Part shown: one piece after another, positions 33,690 to 42,667 of the stretch
How positions within the stretch are numbered: the first letter of the stretch is position 1
Layout: every line of letters begins with the position of its first letter
DNA from: Candidatus Bipolaricaulota bacterium
GTDB taxonomy: Bacteria; Bipolaricaulota; Bipolaricaulia; RBG-16-55-9; DRXL01
Assembly (NCBI GenBank): GCA_025060395.1
Contig: JANXCC010000001.1
Coordinates: 124,276-188,275 of the forward strand
Length of the DNA stretch: 64,000 nt
Direction of reading: 5' to 3'
Translations under genes and position numbers: made by a program
The notes under the pieces: generated by a model
Seen by the model: only the letters and a program-made list of their open reading frames with translations
Database searches by the model: none
What the model was told of the DNA's origin: nothing

Positions 33690-34442
33690 TTATTCCCCTT
33701 GTTTTGCCAATTCCGCGTCGATCATGGCCTTGAATCTTTCGTAGGGATATGCTCCCACTAACGGACGCCCGTTGATGAAGAAAAGCGGTGTTCCGATGCG
33801 ATCCGGCCTTTCGGCCTGGGGAACTTGGGCTAAGAGCTCTTGTAGGGCTTGACGATCCTTCTCGATCTGGGCTTTGGCCCAGTCCGACTCCAGGCACTGG
33901 GCAAACGCCTCGGCGTCCAACCCTAAATCCTTGGCCAGCGCTATGAGGTCCCCCGCTTCCATTCGACGGGCCGGGCCCTCTCCAAAGATCTCGTGGAAGA
34001 GCCGGTCGTGGTACTCCCAGAAGTGCCCCTGGGCATGAGCGCACTCGCCTGCTTGGGCGGCAAGCTGTGCGACCTCGCCGTGCACAATTAAATTATAGAA
34101 GACATAGTTGACCAGCCCAGGACGGATGTACTCCTCGTCGATCTTGGGGAACGTCTGCCATAAGTGCCGAGCACAGTAGGGGCAATAAAACTCGGCAAAC
34201 TCTTCGATCGTAACGGGGGCGTTGGCTACACCTTTGGTTGGCTGTCCTGGGATCTTCTCGACGGCCGTGGCGGGCTGCTGAGGCTGTTCTCGTTGCGCTG
34301 GTGGCGGAGCTGGAGTGGTCGTGGTCTCTTGAGCCGGGGGCTTGGCCGGACGCGATGAGAGCCAACTGATAGCTATCAGCACTCCGGCCCCAACAATAGC
34401 GAGAATCACAACCCAGACAATAGGACTCTTTTTCGCAGCCAT
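33690..34442 (-). CDS. DsbA-family thiol:disulfide oxidoreductase, membrane-anchored
   Basis: 250 residues. An N-terminal anchor (7-28) is followed by a Pro/Thr/Gln-rich linker (35-70) and a thioredoxin-fold domain with CPYC at Cys87-Cys90 and cis-Pro region GTPLFFING. The active site faces outside the membrane. GGAGG lies upstream of ATG 34442. It is sandwiched between a membrane rhodanese and thiolase, with 11-12 base gaps, so it shares a transcript with both. Confidence 0.9.
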   Translation of the reverse strand: MAAKKSPIVWVVILAIVGAGVLIAISWLSSRPAKPPAQETTTTPAPPPAQREQPQQPATAVEKIPGQPTKGVANAPVTIEEFAEFYCPYCARHLWQTFPKIDEEYIRPGLVNYVFYNLIVHGEVAQLAAQAGECAHAQGHFWEYHDRLFHEIFGEGPARRMEAGDLIALAKDLGLDAEAFAQCLESDWAKAQIEKDRQALQELLAQVPQAERPDRIGTPLFFINGRPLVGAYPYERFKAMIDAELAKQGE

Positions 34443-34454
34443 GCTTGCCTCCTA

Positions 34455-34880
34455 TCAATGCTTCAGGGGTAGACCGGCGCTTCGCCAAGCGACGATCCCC
34501 CCCTTTAAGTCATAGATCCTATGGAAACCGAGTTCCTTCATGATCTGCACCGTCTCTTCCGAACGGCTGCCCGTTAGGCAATAGACTAAGTAGGTCTTTT
34601 TCCGGTCAAGCCGCGTCAACTGCTCACGGAAATCTGGGGCATAGAAATCGAGATTCATCGGGGTCTTCCCTGGTAGATGCCCCTGAGCAAACTCCTCTGG
34701 AGTACGCACATCTAGGACGATGAAGTCTGGATCGTTCTTGTGCGTGCGGATTAACGTGTGGGCTTCTGTGGCGCTAATCTGGCGGAAGACCGCACCCGAT
34801 GAAAACTGAAAAATCCCCCAAATCACAAGAGCTAAGACAAGCACTCCTAGGCCGGCTAAACCCGCCCACTCTTTCTTCAT
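34455..34880 (-). CDS. membrane-anchored rhodanese-like sulfurtransferase
   Basis: 141 residues: one N-terminal transmembrane helix (8-28), then a single rhodanese domain with active-site Cys101 in the loop CLTGSR and the LDVRTPEEFAQGHLPG signature. The loop of six residues fits sulfur-handling rhodaneses. Start ATG overlaps the stop of the lipoprotein gene (ATGA). The trio lipoprotein-rhodanese-DsbA points to an extracytoplasmic thiol or sulfur task. Confidence 0.9.
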   Translation of the reverse strand: MKKEWAGLAGLGVLVLALVIWGIFQFSSGAVFRQISATEAHTLIRTHKNDPDFIVLDVRTPEEFAQGHLPGKTPMNLDFYAPDFREQLTRLDRKKTYLVYCLTGSRSEETVQIMKELGFHRIYDLKGGIVAWRSAGLPLKH

Positions 34881-35293
34881 TTGATCTGCGCCCTCCCTTC
34901 CCAGAACGGCTCTGGCTCGTCATCATGATAGAGCCGTACTGTATACACCCCCGGCTTAAGATGATAAATCGTCACAGAGAGATCGCGCAGGCACACACAC
35001 CGACACGCTTCCCCTGGTTGTTCACGCTCAAAGACAGGGATCTCCTTGTCCTTGAGAGTGACCTCCATCGCTGTCATAAGACAACAGTTCTTCAATGCGT
35101 CGCGATGGAGTATCGTGAGCGTGTGCCCAACGACCTGGAGCTCAATGGCAGCCCTGGCACCAAGAGCTGACTCGCTAAGGGCTTTACATGAGCTCTGATG
35201 CGACTGTCCGACGATGGGGCCCTCTGAAGGCTGACACCCTCCTCCAAGAAAAACGAGGACCAGCACACAGCTTAGCACTCCCCGCCGGTGCAT
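34877..35293 (-). CDS. cysteine-rich lipoprotein of unknown function
   Basis: 138 residues. Signal with lipobox LGGGC (Cys20 is the lipidated residue). The mature part has a CC pair (NCCLMT) and CRCVCL, an unusually high cysteine content for an exported protein, and a C-terminal beta-like segment (VYTVRLYHDDEPEPFW). No family recognised. First gene of the run with rhodanese and DsbA, so its cysteines may be substrates or partners of these enzymes (inference). Confidence 0.75.
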   Translation of the reverse strand: MHRRGVLSCVLVLVFLGGGCQPSEGPIVGQSHQSSCKALSESALGARAAIELQVVGHTLTILHRDALKNCCLMTAMEVTLKDKEIPVFEREQPGEACRCVCLRDLSVTIYHLKPGVYTVRLYHDDEPEPFWEGRAQIK

Positions 35294-35371
35294 GGTCCGA
35301 CCTCCCCCCGACCCCAGATCAGAGGTCTCCGTTATATTTTGCTCGATGAGAGGTCTTTATGCAAATTGAAG

Positions 35372-36604
35372 TTACTCCTTGGGTGGCCTGGCGATCAAGA
35401 TCAGAACTGCGGCAGCAGCGCTCAAGGCCGCAAGCACTAGAAACGCTCCACCCCAGGCTCCCGTCGCCGCTCGCACCTGCGCCCCAATGATCGGCCCAAG
35501 CACCCCGGCCGCGCCCCACGCCGAGAAGACCCACCCGTAATTAACCCCCAAGTGCTTCGTCCCGTAATAGTCCGCCGTAAACGCTGGCATGACCGAGAGA
35601 CTCCCCCCGTAGGCAAAGCCAATCAGACTGATCCCTAGGGTGTAGAGAGCGAAATCGCGGGCGTTGGGAAGAATGAAGAGCAGCGTTACGATGAAGACAG
35701 CCTGGGCGACGATCGTCGCGCCCTTGCGCCCTAGCTTATCCGAGATAAACCCGAACGCCGGCCTCCCTAGCCCGTTGAGAATCGACATAACCCCCAAGGC
35801 CCCAGCAGCAACAGCCTTGTCCAGTCCTGCAAGTTCCTGGCCCATCGGGACCGCCTGGGAGATCACCATCAGCCCGACCCCCGCCCAGAAGAGAAAGACA
35901 ACCCAGAGCAAATAGAACTGAAACGTCTTGGCCATCTGCGATGGGGGATAGTCTTTCTGATTGTGAGACCCTGGACCGTTCTCCGGGGGCGTCCAGCCTG
36001 CAGGCTTCCACCCCACAGGGGGGTTGCGCAAGATCGCCCCTGTCAGCACAACCAACAACCCAAAGGCTACCCCAAAGACCGCAAATGTCCCGTAGACGCC
36101 GATCCGATCGATGAGCCAAGTGCCTACGGGGGCCACGATAAGCGAGCCCGCTCCAAATCCCAATACGGCCAGGCCCGTGATAAACCCTCGCATGTCGGGG
36201 AACCATTTGACGCACGTCGCAATCGGCGTGACGTACGCAAAGCCCACGCCTAACCCGACAAGCACCCCGTAGGTGAGATAGAGCCCTAGCAACGTCTGAC
36301 CGAGCTGGCTGGCGAGCAAGAACCCCGCGCCAAGGAGCGCTCCACCGGTCATAGCAACACTCCTCGGCCCGACGCGATCCTGCCATCGGCCGGCGACGAT
36401 CATCCCTACCGCAAAGAAGACGACACAGAGCGTAAACGGTAGCGTCGCCTCTTGGATTGTCCAACGGTGCAGATCCATCAACGGGTTGCGGAAGATGCTC
36501 CAAGAGTAGACGTTGCCGAGCCCTAACTGCATTAAGACCGCTGCTATCACGAAGATCCATCGATTGGGCAGGTGCTCTTCTACGGCTATAGTCGTGTTCT
36601 TCAT
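35372..36604 (-). CDS. MFS transporter, oxalate/formate antiporter-like (OFA) family
   Basis: 410 residues with 12 predicted helices. The OFA-family start NRWIFVIAAVLMQLGLGNVYSWSIF is recognisable, as is GRWQDRVGPR between helices 2 and 3 and RPAFGFISDKLGRKGA after helix 8. OFA members exchange small carboxylates; substrates such as formate, oxalate or lactate cannot be told apart by sequence. It follows acetyl-CoA synthetase, separated by a strong hairpin at 36631-36673, which suits a carboxylate carrier (inference). Confidence 0.87.
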   Translation of the reverse strand: MKNTTIAVEEHLPNRWIFVIAAVLMQLGLGNVYSWSIFRNPLMDLHRWTIQEATLPFTLCVVFFAVGMIVAGRWQDRVGPRSVAMTGGALLGAGFLLASQLGQTLLGLYLTYGVLVGLGVGFAYVTPIATCVKWFPDMRGFITGLAVLGFGAGSLIVAPVGTWLIDRIGVYGTFAVFGVAFGLLVVLTGAILRNPPVGWKPAGWTPPENGPGSHNQKDYPPSQMAKTFQFYLLWVVFLFWAGVGLMVISQAVPMGQELAGLDKAVAAGALGVMSILNGLGRPAFGFISDKLGRKGATIVAQAVFIVTLLFILPNARDFALYTLGISLIGFAYGGSLSVMPAFTADYYGTKHLGVNYGWVFSAWGAAGVLGPIIGAQVRAATGAWGGAFLVLAALSAAAAVLILIARPPKE

Positions 36605-36630
36605 AATAGGACTCTCTTTCTAGGTATAGA

Positions 36631-36673
36631 CCCATCCCTCCCCCGCCCCCCTAGGCGACGGGGGAGGGATGGG
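36631..36673. repeat. perfect 15-bp inverted repeat between acs and the MFS gene
   Basis: CCCATCCCTCCCCCG (36631-36645) is exactly complementary to 36659-36673, with a 13-base loop. There is no T run on either strand, so a classical terminator is unlikely. It may cap the acs mRNA or belong to the C/T-rich palindromes seen further on. Confidence 0.7.
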
Positions 36674-36690
36674 ACAGGAGGAGGTGTCAG

Positions 36691-38667
36691 TTAGCCTTCG
36701 CTTGATTCGTACTGGCTCTTCAACTGCGCGATCACCGAGGGATCAGCGAGCGTTGTCGTGTCGCCGAGCGCACGCCCTTCGGCAATGTCACGCAGGAGCC
36801 GGCGCATGATCTTGCCTGAACGCGTCTTAGGGAGCTCCGCCGTAAAGAAGATGTCGTCAGGACGCGCAATCGGACCGATCTTCTTGGCAACGTGCTGCTT
36901 CAATTCATCAGCTAAGCTCGATGAGGGCTTATATCCTGCGCGCAGCGTCACGAACGCCGAGACTGCCTGACCTTTGATCTCGTGGCTCTTGCCAATAACT
37001 GCCGCCTCGGCGACCGCGGGGTGATCGACTAAGGCGCTCTCGACCTCCATGGTGCTGATTCTGTGCCCAGAGACGTTGAGCACGTCGTCGATGCGCCCGA
37101 GCAACCAGAAGTCTCCGTCCTTGTCGATCTTGCAGCCATCGCCGGTCAGATAGACGCCGGGGAACCTGTTCCAGTAGGCTTGCTTGTAGCGTTCGGGGTC
37201 GCCGTAGAGCGTGCGGAGCATCCCTGGCCAGGGCTTGGTAATTACCAAGTATCCCGCGCCCTTCCCTGGGGGGATAGGATTGCCCGCTTCATCGAGCACT
37301 TGCGCTTCGATCCCTGGGAAGGGTCTGTTAGCGCTACCAGGCTTGAGGGTAGAAATCCCCGGCAAGGGTGTGATCAGAATATGCCCAGTCTCAGTCTGCC
37401 ACCACGTATCGACAATCGGGCAGCGCTCCTTGCCTATGACTTTATAATACCATATCCACGCCTCAGGGTTGATCGGCTCACCCACAGAGCCAAGCAATCT
37501 CAACGACGACAGATCATGCTTGTTGGGGTACTCTTCGCCCCAACGCATAAACGTCCGGATTGCCGTGGGCGCTGTGTAGAAGATATTTACTTTATACTTT
37601 TCGACAATCGCCCAGAAGCGATCTCGATCGGGATAATCAGGCACACCTTCAAACATCACGGTCGTTGCGCCATTGGCCAGTGGGCCGTAGACGATATAGC
37701 TGTGTCCTGTGACCCAGCCGATATCGGCAGTGCACCAATAGACGTCTTCATCTTTGATGTCGAAGATCCATTTGTGGGTGAGGGCAACGCCGACCATATA
37801 CCCGCCTGTGGTGTGCACGACGCCCTTAGGCTTGCCAGTCGTCCCTGAGGTGTAGAGAATGAAGAGCATATCTTCGGAATCCATCGGCTCAGGCGGACAG
37901 TCTATGGGAGCATCGCGCATCAGCTCGTGCCACCAGAACTCACGACGATAGTAGCCGCCGGTCAAGGGTGTCTTGAGCACATCGCTCCCCAAGATCCGGC
38001 GCACGACGATCACATGCTCGACAGACGGGGCGTTCTTAAGAGCTTCGTCAGCGTTTTGTTTCAAGGGGACGATATGGCCGCGGCGCCAGCCACCATCAGC
38101 CGTGATGAGCAATTTCGCCTGGGCGTCGTTGATTCGGTCTCGCAGGGCCTCCGCAGAAAATCCTCCAAAGACGACGCTGTGGACTGCGCCGATGCGGGCA
38201 CAAGCGAGCATGGCGATGGGCAGCTCCGGGATCATGGGCAGATAGATGGCAACGCGATCCCCCTTCTTGATCCCGAGTTTCTTCAAGACATTCGCAAACT
38301 TACAAACTTCGCGATGGAGGTCTTGATAGGTCAAGACGCGCTCATCACCGGGCTCGCCCTCCCAGATGATCGCGGCTTTATTGCGACGCCACGTCTTCAG
38401 ATGGCGATCGATACAGTTATACGAAGCGTTCAGCTTGCCGCCAATGAACCATTTCGCCCAGGGCGGGTCCCATTCTAAGACCTTCTCCCATTTCTTGAAC
38501 CAGTCAATCTCTTCAGCGGCTTGGGCCCAGAAGGCCTCAGGGTCCTTCGCAGCTCGCTCATAGATCTTTGGGTCATTGATGTTGGCCTTCTTCTTAAACT
38601 CCTCTGGCGGTGGAAATGTCCGCTCCTCTTCTAACAACGCAGCAATGGTCTGGGCCGTCTTCTCCAT
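36691..38667 (-). CDS. acs: acetyl-CoA synthetase (AMP-forming)
   Basis: Activates acetate with ATP and CoA, giving AMP and PPi. 658 residues, the usual length. Motifs: [14 protein letters not shown] (P-loop-like A3), WWQTETG (A5), [13 protein letters not shown] (A7), [13 protein letters not shown] (A8) and [11 protein letters not shown] with the catalytic Lys near the C-terminus, the site of acetylation control. A TATAAT at 38701-38706 (minus) may be its -10 box. Opposes the ADP-forming enzymes in direction: high-affinity acetate assimilation. Confidence 0.94.
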   Translation of the reverse strand: MEKTAQTIAALLEEERTFPPPEEFKKKANINDPKIYERAAKDPEAFWAQAAEEIDWFKKWEKVLEWDPPWAKWFIGGKLNASYNCIDRHLKTWRRNKAAIIWEGEPGDERVLTYQDLHREVCKFANVLKKLGIKKGDRVAIYLPMIPELPIAMLACARIGAVHSVVFGGFSAEALRDRINDAQAKLLITADGGWRRGHIVPLKQNADEALKNAPSVEHVIVVRRILGSDVLKTPLTGGYYRREFWWHELMRDAPIDCPPEPMDSEDMLFILYTSGTTGKPKGVVHTTGGYMVGVALTHKWIFDIKDEDVYWCTADIGWVTGHSYIVYGPLANGATTVMFEGVPDYPDRDRFWAIVEKYKVNIFYTAPTAIRTFMRWGEEYPNKHDLSSLRLLGSVGEPINPEAWIWYYKVIGKERCPIVDTWWQTETGHILITPLPGISTLKPGSANRPFPGIEAQVLDEAGNPIPPGKGAGYLVITKPWPGMLRTLYGDPERYKQAYWNRFPGVYLTGDGCKIDKDGDFWLLGRIDDVLNVSGHRISTMEVESALVDHPAVAEAAVIGKSHEIKGQAVSAFVTLRAGYKPSSSLADELKQHVAKKIGPIARPDDIFFTAELPKTRSGKIMRRLLRDIAEGRALGDTTTLADPSVIAQLKSQYESSEG

Positions 38668-38763
38668 AGCAGCCGATCACCCCATTTCTGAGTTTGCGCC
38701 ATTATAAAAAAACACAAGGGGGAACGCCATGATACGGCGCAGGGATAGGCATGATCTCGCTCA

Positions 38764-38800
38764 GGGGTAGAGACGTCATCCAGCAATTTGTCCCTACCCC
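38764..38800 (-). terminator. hairpin after fhs, possible operon end
   Basis: GGGGTAGAGAC (38764-38774) pairs with GTCCCTACCCC (38790-38800), 10 of 11 bases, with a 15-base loop. It lies 21 bases beyond the fhs stop at the end of the hdr-met-fhs operon. No T run follows, so it may protect the 3' end rather than terminate. Confidence 0.4.
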
Positions 38801-38821
38801 CTAACGCTCTTCTGAGAACTT

Positions 38822-40582
38822 CTAGAACAGGCCCTTGACCTTGCCGGTTGTGACGTCGATGTCAATTCGGCGGAACGCCGGATCGGATGATGTCCCTGGC
38901 ATAAGAGAGATCGTCCCGGTCATCGGACACAAGAACTTCGCCCCAGAATAGATCAGAATGTCCCGTACCGGCAAGATCCAGTCCTTCGGTACCCCCTTGA
39001 GTTCGGGATCGTGACTGAGCGACAGATGCGTCTTGACCATCATCGTCTGGTAGTCACGGTACTTAGGATCGGCTTCGATCTTCTTGGCTTTGGCTTCGGC
39101 CTCGGGGGTCCAGCTGACGCCGTCGGCCCCGTAGACGACCTTTGCAATCCTCTCGACGCGCTGCCGTAACGGCATCTCCAAGGGGTAGAGGAACTCAAAC
39201 TGCGACGGCTCTTGCGCCGCATCCATGATCGCGTCCACTAATTCTAACGCTCCCTCACCGCCCTTGAGCCAGTGCTCCGAGACGGCGCAACGCGCTCCAG
39301 CAGCTTCGACAGCTTTCTTGACAGCGCGAATCTCGTCTTTCGTATCCGTAGGGAAGACGTTGATGCAGACGACCGGCACGATCCCAGAAGTCTTAATGAT
39401 CTTGAGATGATGGAGCAAGTTAGGCAGGCCTTGCTCAACGAGCTTGACGTTCTCTTTGTTATACTCTTCGGGAATGGGCCGCCCAGGGACGACCTTCGGG
39501 CCGCCCCCGTGCATCTTTAACGCTCTGATTGTCGCGACTAAGACCGAGACGTGGGGCTTTAACCCACTCAGCCGACACTTCACGTTCCAGAATTTTTCAA
39601 AGCCAATATCGGCTCCAAAGCCCGACTCCGTCACGTGATAGTCAAAGAGCTTCAGCCCAAGCCGATCCCCAATAATAGATGACTGCCCCACGGCGATATT
39701 CGCAAACGGCCCGGCGTGCACCAAGACGGGCTGATACTCAATCGTGCAGCAGAGCGTTGGGTTAATAGTATTGCGCATCCAGGCGGCCATCGCCCCATCG
39801 ACTTCTAGGTCTTTGGTCGTGACAGGGTTGCCCTTCTTGTCGAATGCTACTGTTATTTGCCCGATGCGCTGACGCAGATCGGCCAAGTCTGTAGCGATAG
39901 AGAGAATAGCCATGAGCTCAGAACTGACGGCGATGTCGAAGCGCGATTCCATCAGGTAGCCGTCCATGCGCCCGCCCAGCCCAATCACAATATGTCTTAA
40001 CGCTTGGGCACAGAAGTCTATGACCCAGCCCATCTGGACGTTGGTCGGGTCGATATCTAATCGTCTCAGCCCGATCTTCTTGAGCTGCTCGTCGTCATAG
40101 TTGCGCTCATGCTGCAAGCGCGCGGTGAGGGCAACCATTGCCAAGTTATGGGCATTGACAATCGCGTCGATGTCGCCGGTGAGCCCCAAGGAGAATTCAG
40201 TCATAGGAATGAGCAAGGCGTTGCCACCACCAGCAGCTGTGCCCTTAATATTCATAGACGGCCCACCGGAAGGCTGGCGAATACAGCCGCCCACGTTGGC
40301 GCCGCGCTTGCCTAGCCCTTCAATAATTCCCAACGTCGTTGTCGTCTTGCCCTCCCCTAAGGGGGTCGGGGTGATCGCCGTGACTTCGATATATTTGCCG
40401 TTGGGCTTGTCTTTCAGTCTTTGGATGATCTTAGCGAAGTCGAGCTTGCAGACTCGCCCGTAGGGGATAACTTCGTCCTTCTTGAGTCCTAAGCGATCAC
40501 GCCACTCATCGGGAGTGGGCATCTTCTCTTCAGCCAGCTCTGCAATCTGCCAGTCCTTAAGCTTTGTGGGATCGTACGCCAT
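38822..40582 (-). CDS. fhs: formate--tetrahydrofolate ligase
   Basis: ATP-dependent formyl-THF synthesis, the second step of the methyl branch of the Wood-Ljungdahl pathway. P-loop-like segment [15 protein letters not shown], the [17 protein letters not shown] region, [13 protein letters not shown] and [14 protein letters not shown] are family signatures. 586 residues from ATG 40582, where GGAGG has good spacing; an ATG at 40588 lies too close to it. Last gene of the hdr-met operon, 16 bases after metF. Confidence 0.96.
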   Translation of the reverse strand: MAYDPTKLKDWQIAELAEEKMPTPDEWRDRLGLKKDEVIPYGRVCKLDFAKIIQRLKDKPNGKYIEVTAITPTPLGEGKTTTTLGIIEGLGKRGANVGGCIRQPSGGPSMNIKGTAAGGGNALLIPMTEFSLGLTGDIDAIVNAHNLAMVALTARLQHERNYDDEQLKKIGLRRLDIDPTNVQMGWVIDFCAQALRHIVIGLGGRMDGYLMESRFDIAVSSELMAILSIATDLADLRQRIGQITVAFDKKGNPVTTKDLEVDGAMAAWMRNTINPTLCCTIEYQPVLVHAGPFANIAVGQSSIIGDRLGLKLFDYHVTESGFGADIGFEKFWNVKCRLSGLKPHVSVLVATIRALKMHGGGPKVVPGRPIPEEYNKENVKLVEQGLPNLLHHLKIIKTSGIVPVVCINVFPTDTKDEIRAVKKAVEAAGARCAVSEHWLKGGEGALELVDAIMDAAQEPSQFEFLYPLEMPLRQRVERIAKVVYGADGVSWTPEAEAKAKKIEADPKYRDYQTMMVKTHLSLSHDPELKGVPKDWILPVRDILIYSGAKFLCPMTGTISLMPGTSSDPAFRRIDIDVTTGKVKGLF

Positions 40583-40598
40583 AAGCATCGCCTCCTTG

Positions 40599-41534
40599 TT
40601 AGGTTTTCAATCCCGCCTTCTGCACGATCTCTGGAACGGCTTCCTCCCATTCAATCGCCATGATGTGCACGCCGGAGATCCCGGGGATCTCTTTGAGTTG
40701 CTGGATTATCTCGACGCAGATCGTGATCCCTTCCTTGCGCCACGCTTCGGCTCGGGCTTTCTTGTCTTCGATCCCCTTGCCTGCGGCCTCCATGCGCGCC
40801 ACGATCTCATTGGGAACATCTAAGCCAGAGACGTTGTCGCGCATATACTTAGCAGCTCCAGGCGTCTTGATCGGGCTGACTCCTGCTATGATATACACTT
40901 TGTCCAGCAGTCCCAAATCGCCTACACGGGCGATAAACTCCCGAAATCTGGGGATATTATAAACGATCTGGGTCTGGATGAACTGCGCCCCGGCTTCGAT
41001 CTTCTTCTTTAAACGCAATGCGCGAAACTCGTAGGGCGGCGCAAACGGGTTCTCCACAGCCCCAATAAACATTGCGGGGCGCTCACCGGTCAACTCATCA
41101 CCGGACAAGAAGCGTCCTTCATCGCGCATCTTCCTCACCGTCTCTATTAAGTGTACCGAATCGAGATCGAAGACGCCTTTTGCTTGGGGATGATTGCCAA
41201 ACGACTGATGGTCTCCCGTTAGACAGAGCACGTTGCGAATCCCTAGAGCATAAGCGCCGAGAATATCGCTCTGCAGCGCAATTCTATTTCGGTCACGACA
41301 AGTAATCTGGAAGACTGGCTCCAGACCCAACGATTTCAAAATCGCGCACGCTGCTAAACTGCTCATGCGTGTCACAGCCGTTTGATTGTCCGTGACGTTC
41401 GCAGCGTCGACCCAGTCTTTTAGGAGCTTTGCTTTCTCTTCGATGATCCTTCTGTCGGCGCTCTTGGGCGGGCCGCACTCGGCGGTCACGACAAACTTCT
41501 TCGATGCTAGAGCGCGCTGGAGATTGCTCTCCAT
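40599..41534 (-). CDS. metF: 5,10-methylenetetrahydrofolate reductase
   Basis: Reduces methylene-THF to methyl-THF. 311 residues of the MetF TIM barrel: [11 protein letters not shown] (catalytic Glu region), [14 protein letters not shown], the [21 protein letters not shown] region and [19 protein letters not shown]. It is followed by fhs and preceded 3 bases upstream by metV, with GAGGG as ribosome site. In acetogens of the Moorella type MetF works with MetV and HdrABC-MvhD, which matches this gene order. Confidence 0.94.
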   Translation of the reverse strand: MESNLQRALASKKFVVTAECGPPKSADRRIIEEKAKLLKDWVDAANVTDNQTAVTRMSSLAACAILKSLGLEPVFQITCRDRNRIALQSDILGAYALGIRNVLCLTGDHQSFGNHPQAKGVFDLDSVHLIETVRKMRDEGRFLSGDELTGERPAMFIGAVENPFAPPYEFRALRLKKKIEAGAQFIQTQIVYNIPRFREFIARVGDLGLLDKVYIIAGVSPIKTPGAAKYMRDNVSGLDVPNEIVARMEAAGKGIEDKKARAEAWRKEGITICVEIIQQLKEIPGISGVHIMAIEWEEAVPEIVQKAGLKT

Positions 41535-41537
41535 CGC

Positions 41538-42218
41538 TCATCCCTCCAGCAGCATATCTTCTCGGATGCGCTTTCGCGGTCCTCCATGACGATCCGAAGA
41601 CCAATCTTTTGCTCCAAAGATATTCTCTAAGTTCTGGCGCTGATTGAGCTTGCCCAAGCGCTCGTAGATCATCACCCAGGCGCAGGGGCGCGAGCCGTTC
41701 TGCGCGACTTCGCAGGTGCCATCGGCACGCACGCCCCCGCAGGGGCCATTTAGTAAATTCTTGGCACACCGAGCGATGGGGCAAATCCCCCCGGTCAGGT
41801 GCAGAATACAGTTCCCGCAGCCAGCACAGACTTCGGCCCAGACCCCCTGCCGCTCGACCTCGCCGAAGAATTTTGTATTCAGCGCGGGCAAGATCGGGAC
41901 ATCAAAGCGCTCCGAGAGCTTATTGACCCCGACCCCGCAAGCGAGCGAGAGCACCGCTTCTTGCTGCTCGATCGTCTTTGCCCAGGGTTCGTTAAATTCG
42001 TCATCGCACTGGCGTTTCACTGCGCCCTCGACGATCTCGATAGGGCGGCCTTGGTGCTTGCGCGCCAGCCGCACCGCTGCTGCTAAGAGCCCGACTTCTT
42101 TTTCGCCCCCGGCCATGCAGACCGCTACGCACGTCTGACACCCCAAAAAGAGCACTTTACGATAGGGCTCTAGCATCTGTAGGATCTCTTCTATCGGCTT
42201 TTGGTCAGCGACGATCAT
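41538..42218 (-). CDS. metV: MetV, zinc/iron-sulfur partner of methylene-THF reductase
   Basis: 226 residues of the MTHFR C-terminal-domain family. The N-terminal half resembles a small Rossmann unit (LFLGCQTCVAVCMAGGEKEVGLLAAAVRL). The C-terminal half is cysteine-rich (CAGCGNCILHLTGGICPIARCAKNLLNGPCGG and SRPCAWV; read as a cluster/zinc-binding tail). MetV holds MetF to the electron-transfer module. ATG 42218 has AGGAGGT 6 bases upstream; the longer frame to 42242 overlaps mvhD and lacks a site. Confidence 0.9.
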   Translation of the reverse strand: MIVADQKPIEEILQMLEPYRKVLFLGCQTCVAVCMAGGEKEVGLLAAAVRLARKHQGRPIEIVEGAVKRQCDDEFNEPWAKTIEQQEAVLSLACGVGVNKLSERFDVPILPALNTKFFGEVERQGVWAEVCAGCGNCILHLTGGICPIARCAKNLLNGPCGGVRADGTCEVAQNGSRPCAWVMIYERLGKLNQRQNLENIFGAKDWSSDRHGGPRKRIREDMLLEG

Positions 42219-42233
42219 ATCTGACCTCCTGAT

Positions 42234-42275
42234 TCCCCTCACCCCTTTCCCTCAGGGAGAGGAGTGAGGACAGAC
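42234..42275. repeat. REP-like palindrome at the mvhD/metV junction
   Basis: CCTCACCCC pairs with GGAGTGAGG with one mismatch, and an inner CCCTC/GAGGG pair lies between. It overlaps the last codons of mvhD and contributes the tail LTPLPEGKG. Resembles the common bacterial CCCTCACCCC-GAGGG palindromes. Confidence 0.6.
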
Positions 42276-42667
42276 GAAGAGAGACTCTTGATGCGCTCCG
42301 TCATCTCGCGCGCGATCTGAGCAAATCTGTCCCCTTGAGCTGAACTGAGATTGAAAAACTCCAAGCGCTCCGGGGCAATGCCGATTCTGGCAAGCAAGCC
42401 CTTCACGGCGAGCACGCGCTTCTTAGCTCGCAAATTCCCAGAGATGAAATGACAGCCCCCCTCAAGACACCCTGCGACTATGACGCCATCGGCCCCAGCT
42501 TCAAACGCTTTCAGTATATAGAGCGTATCGAGCTTTCCCGTACAAGGCAGACGAATAATATGCACATTGGGGGGATACTTTAATCGTAAGACCCCAGCTA
42601 AATCTGCGGCCGCAAATGCACAATAGTGACAGCAGAACGCCACGATCTTCGGCTCACTATTAGTCAT
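42239..42667 (-). CDS. mvhD: MvhD-like [2Fe-2S] subunit
   Basis: Electron carrier between HdrA and a donor or acceptor such as hydrogenase, formate dehydrogenase or NADH module. 142 residues with Cys positions CCHYC, LPCTGK, GCLEGGCHF and the family sequence EAGADGVIVAGC. ATG overlaps the hdrA stop (ATGA). The last 12 residues (SVLTPLPEGKG) are encoded by a REP-like palindrome and are probably not part of the ancestral protein. Confidence 0.92.
   Translation of the reverse strand: MTNSEPKIVAFCCHYCAFAAADLAGVLRLKYPPNVHIIRLPCTGKLDTLYILKAFEAGADGVIVAGCLEGGCHFISGNLRAKKRVLAVKGLLARIGIAPERLEFFNLSSAQGDRFAQIAREMTERIKSLSSSVLTPLPEGKG

Noticed and set aside
33679-34044. 122-residue N-terminal extension of thiolase
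   Set aside because: It overlaps the DsbA-like gene on the same strand, has no conserved thiolase sequence, and a GGAGG site precedes the inner ATG.
36631-36673. Classical rho-independent terminator after acs
   Set aside because: The hairpin is perfect but no T run follows on either strand.
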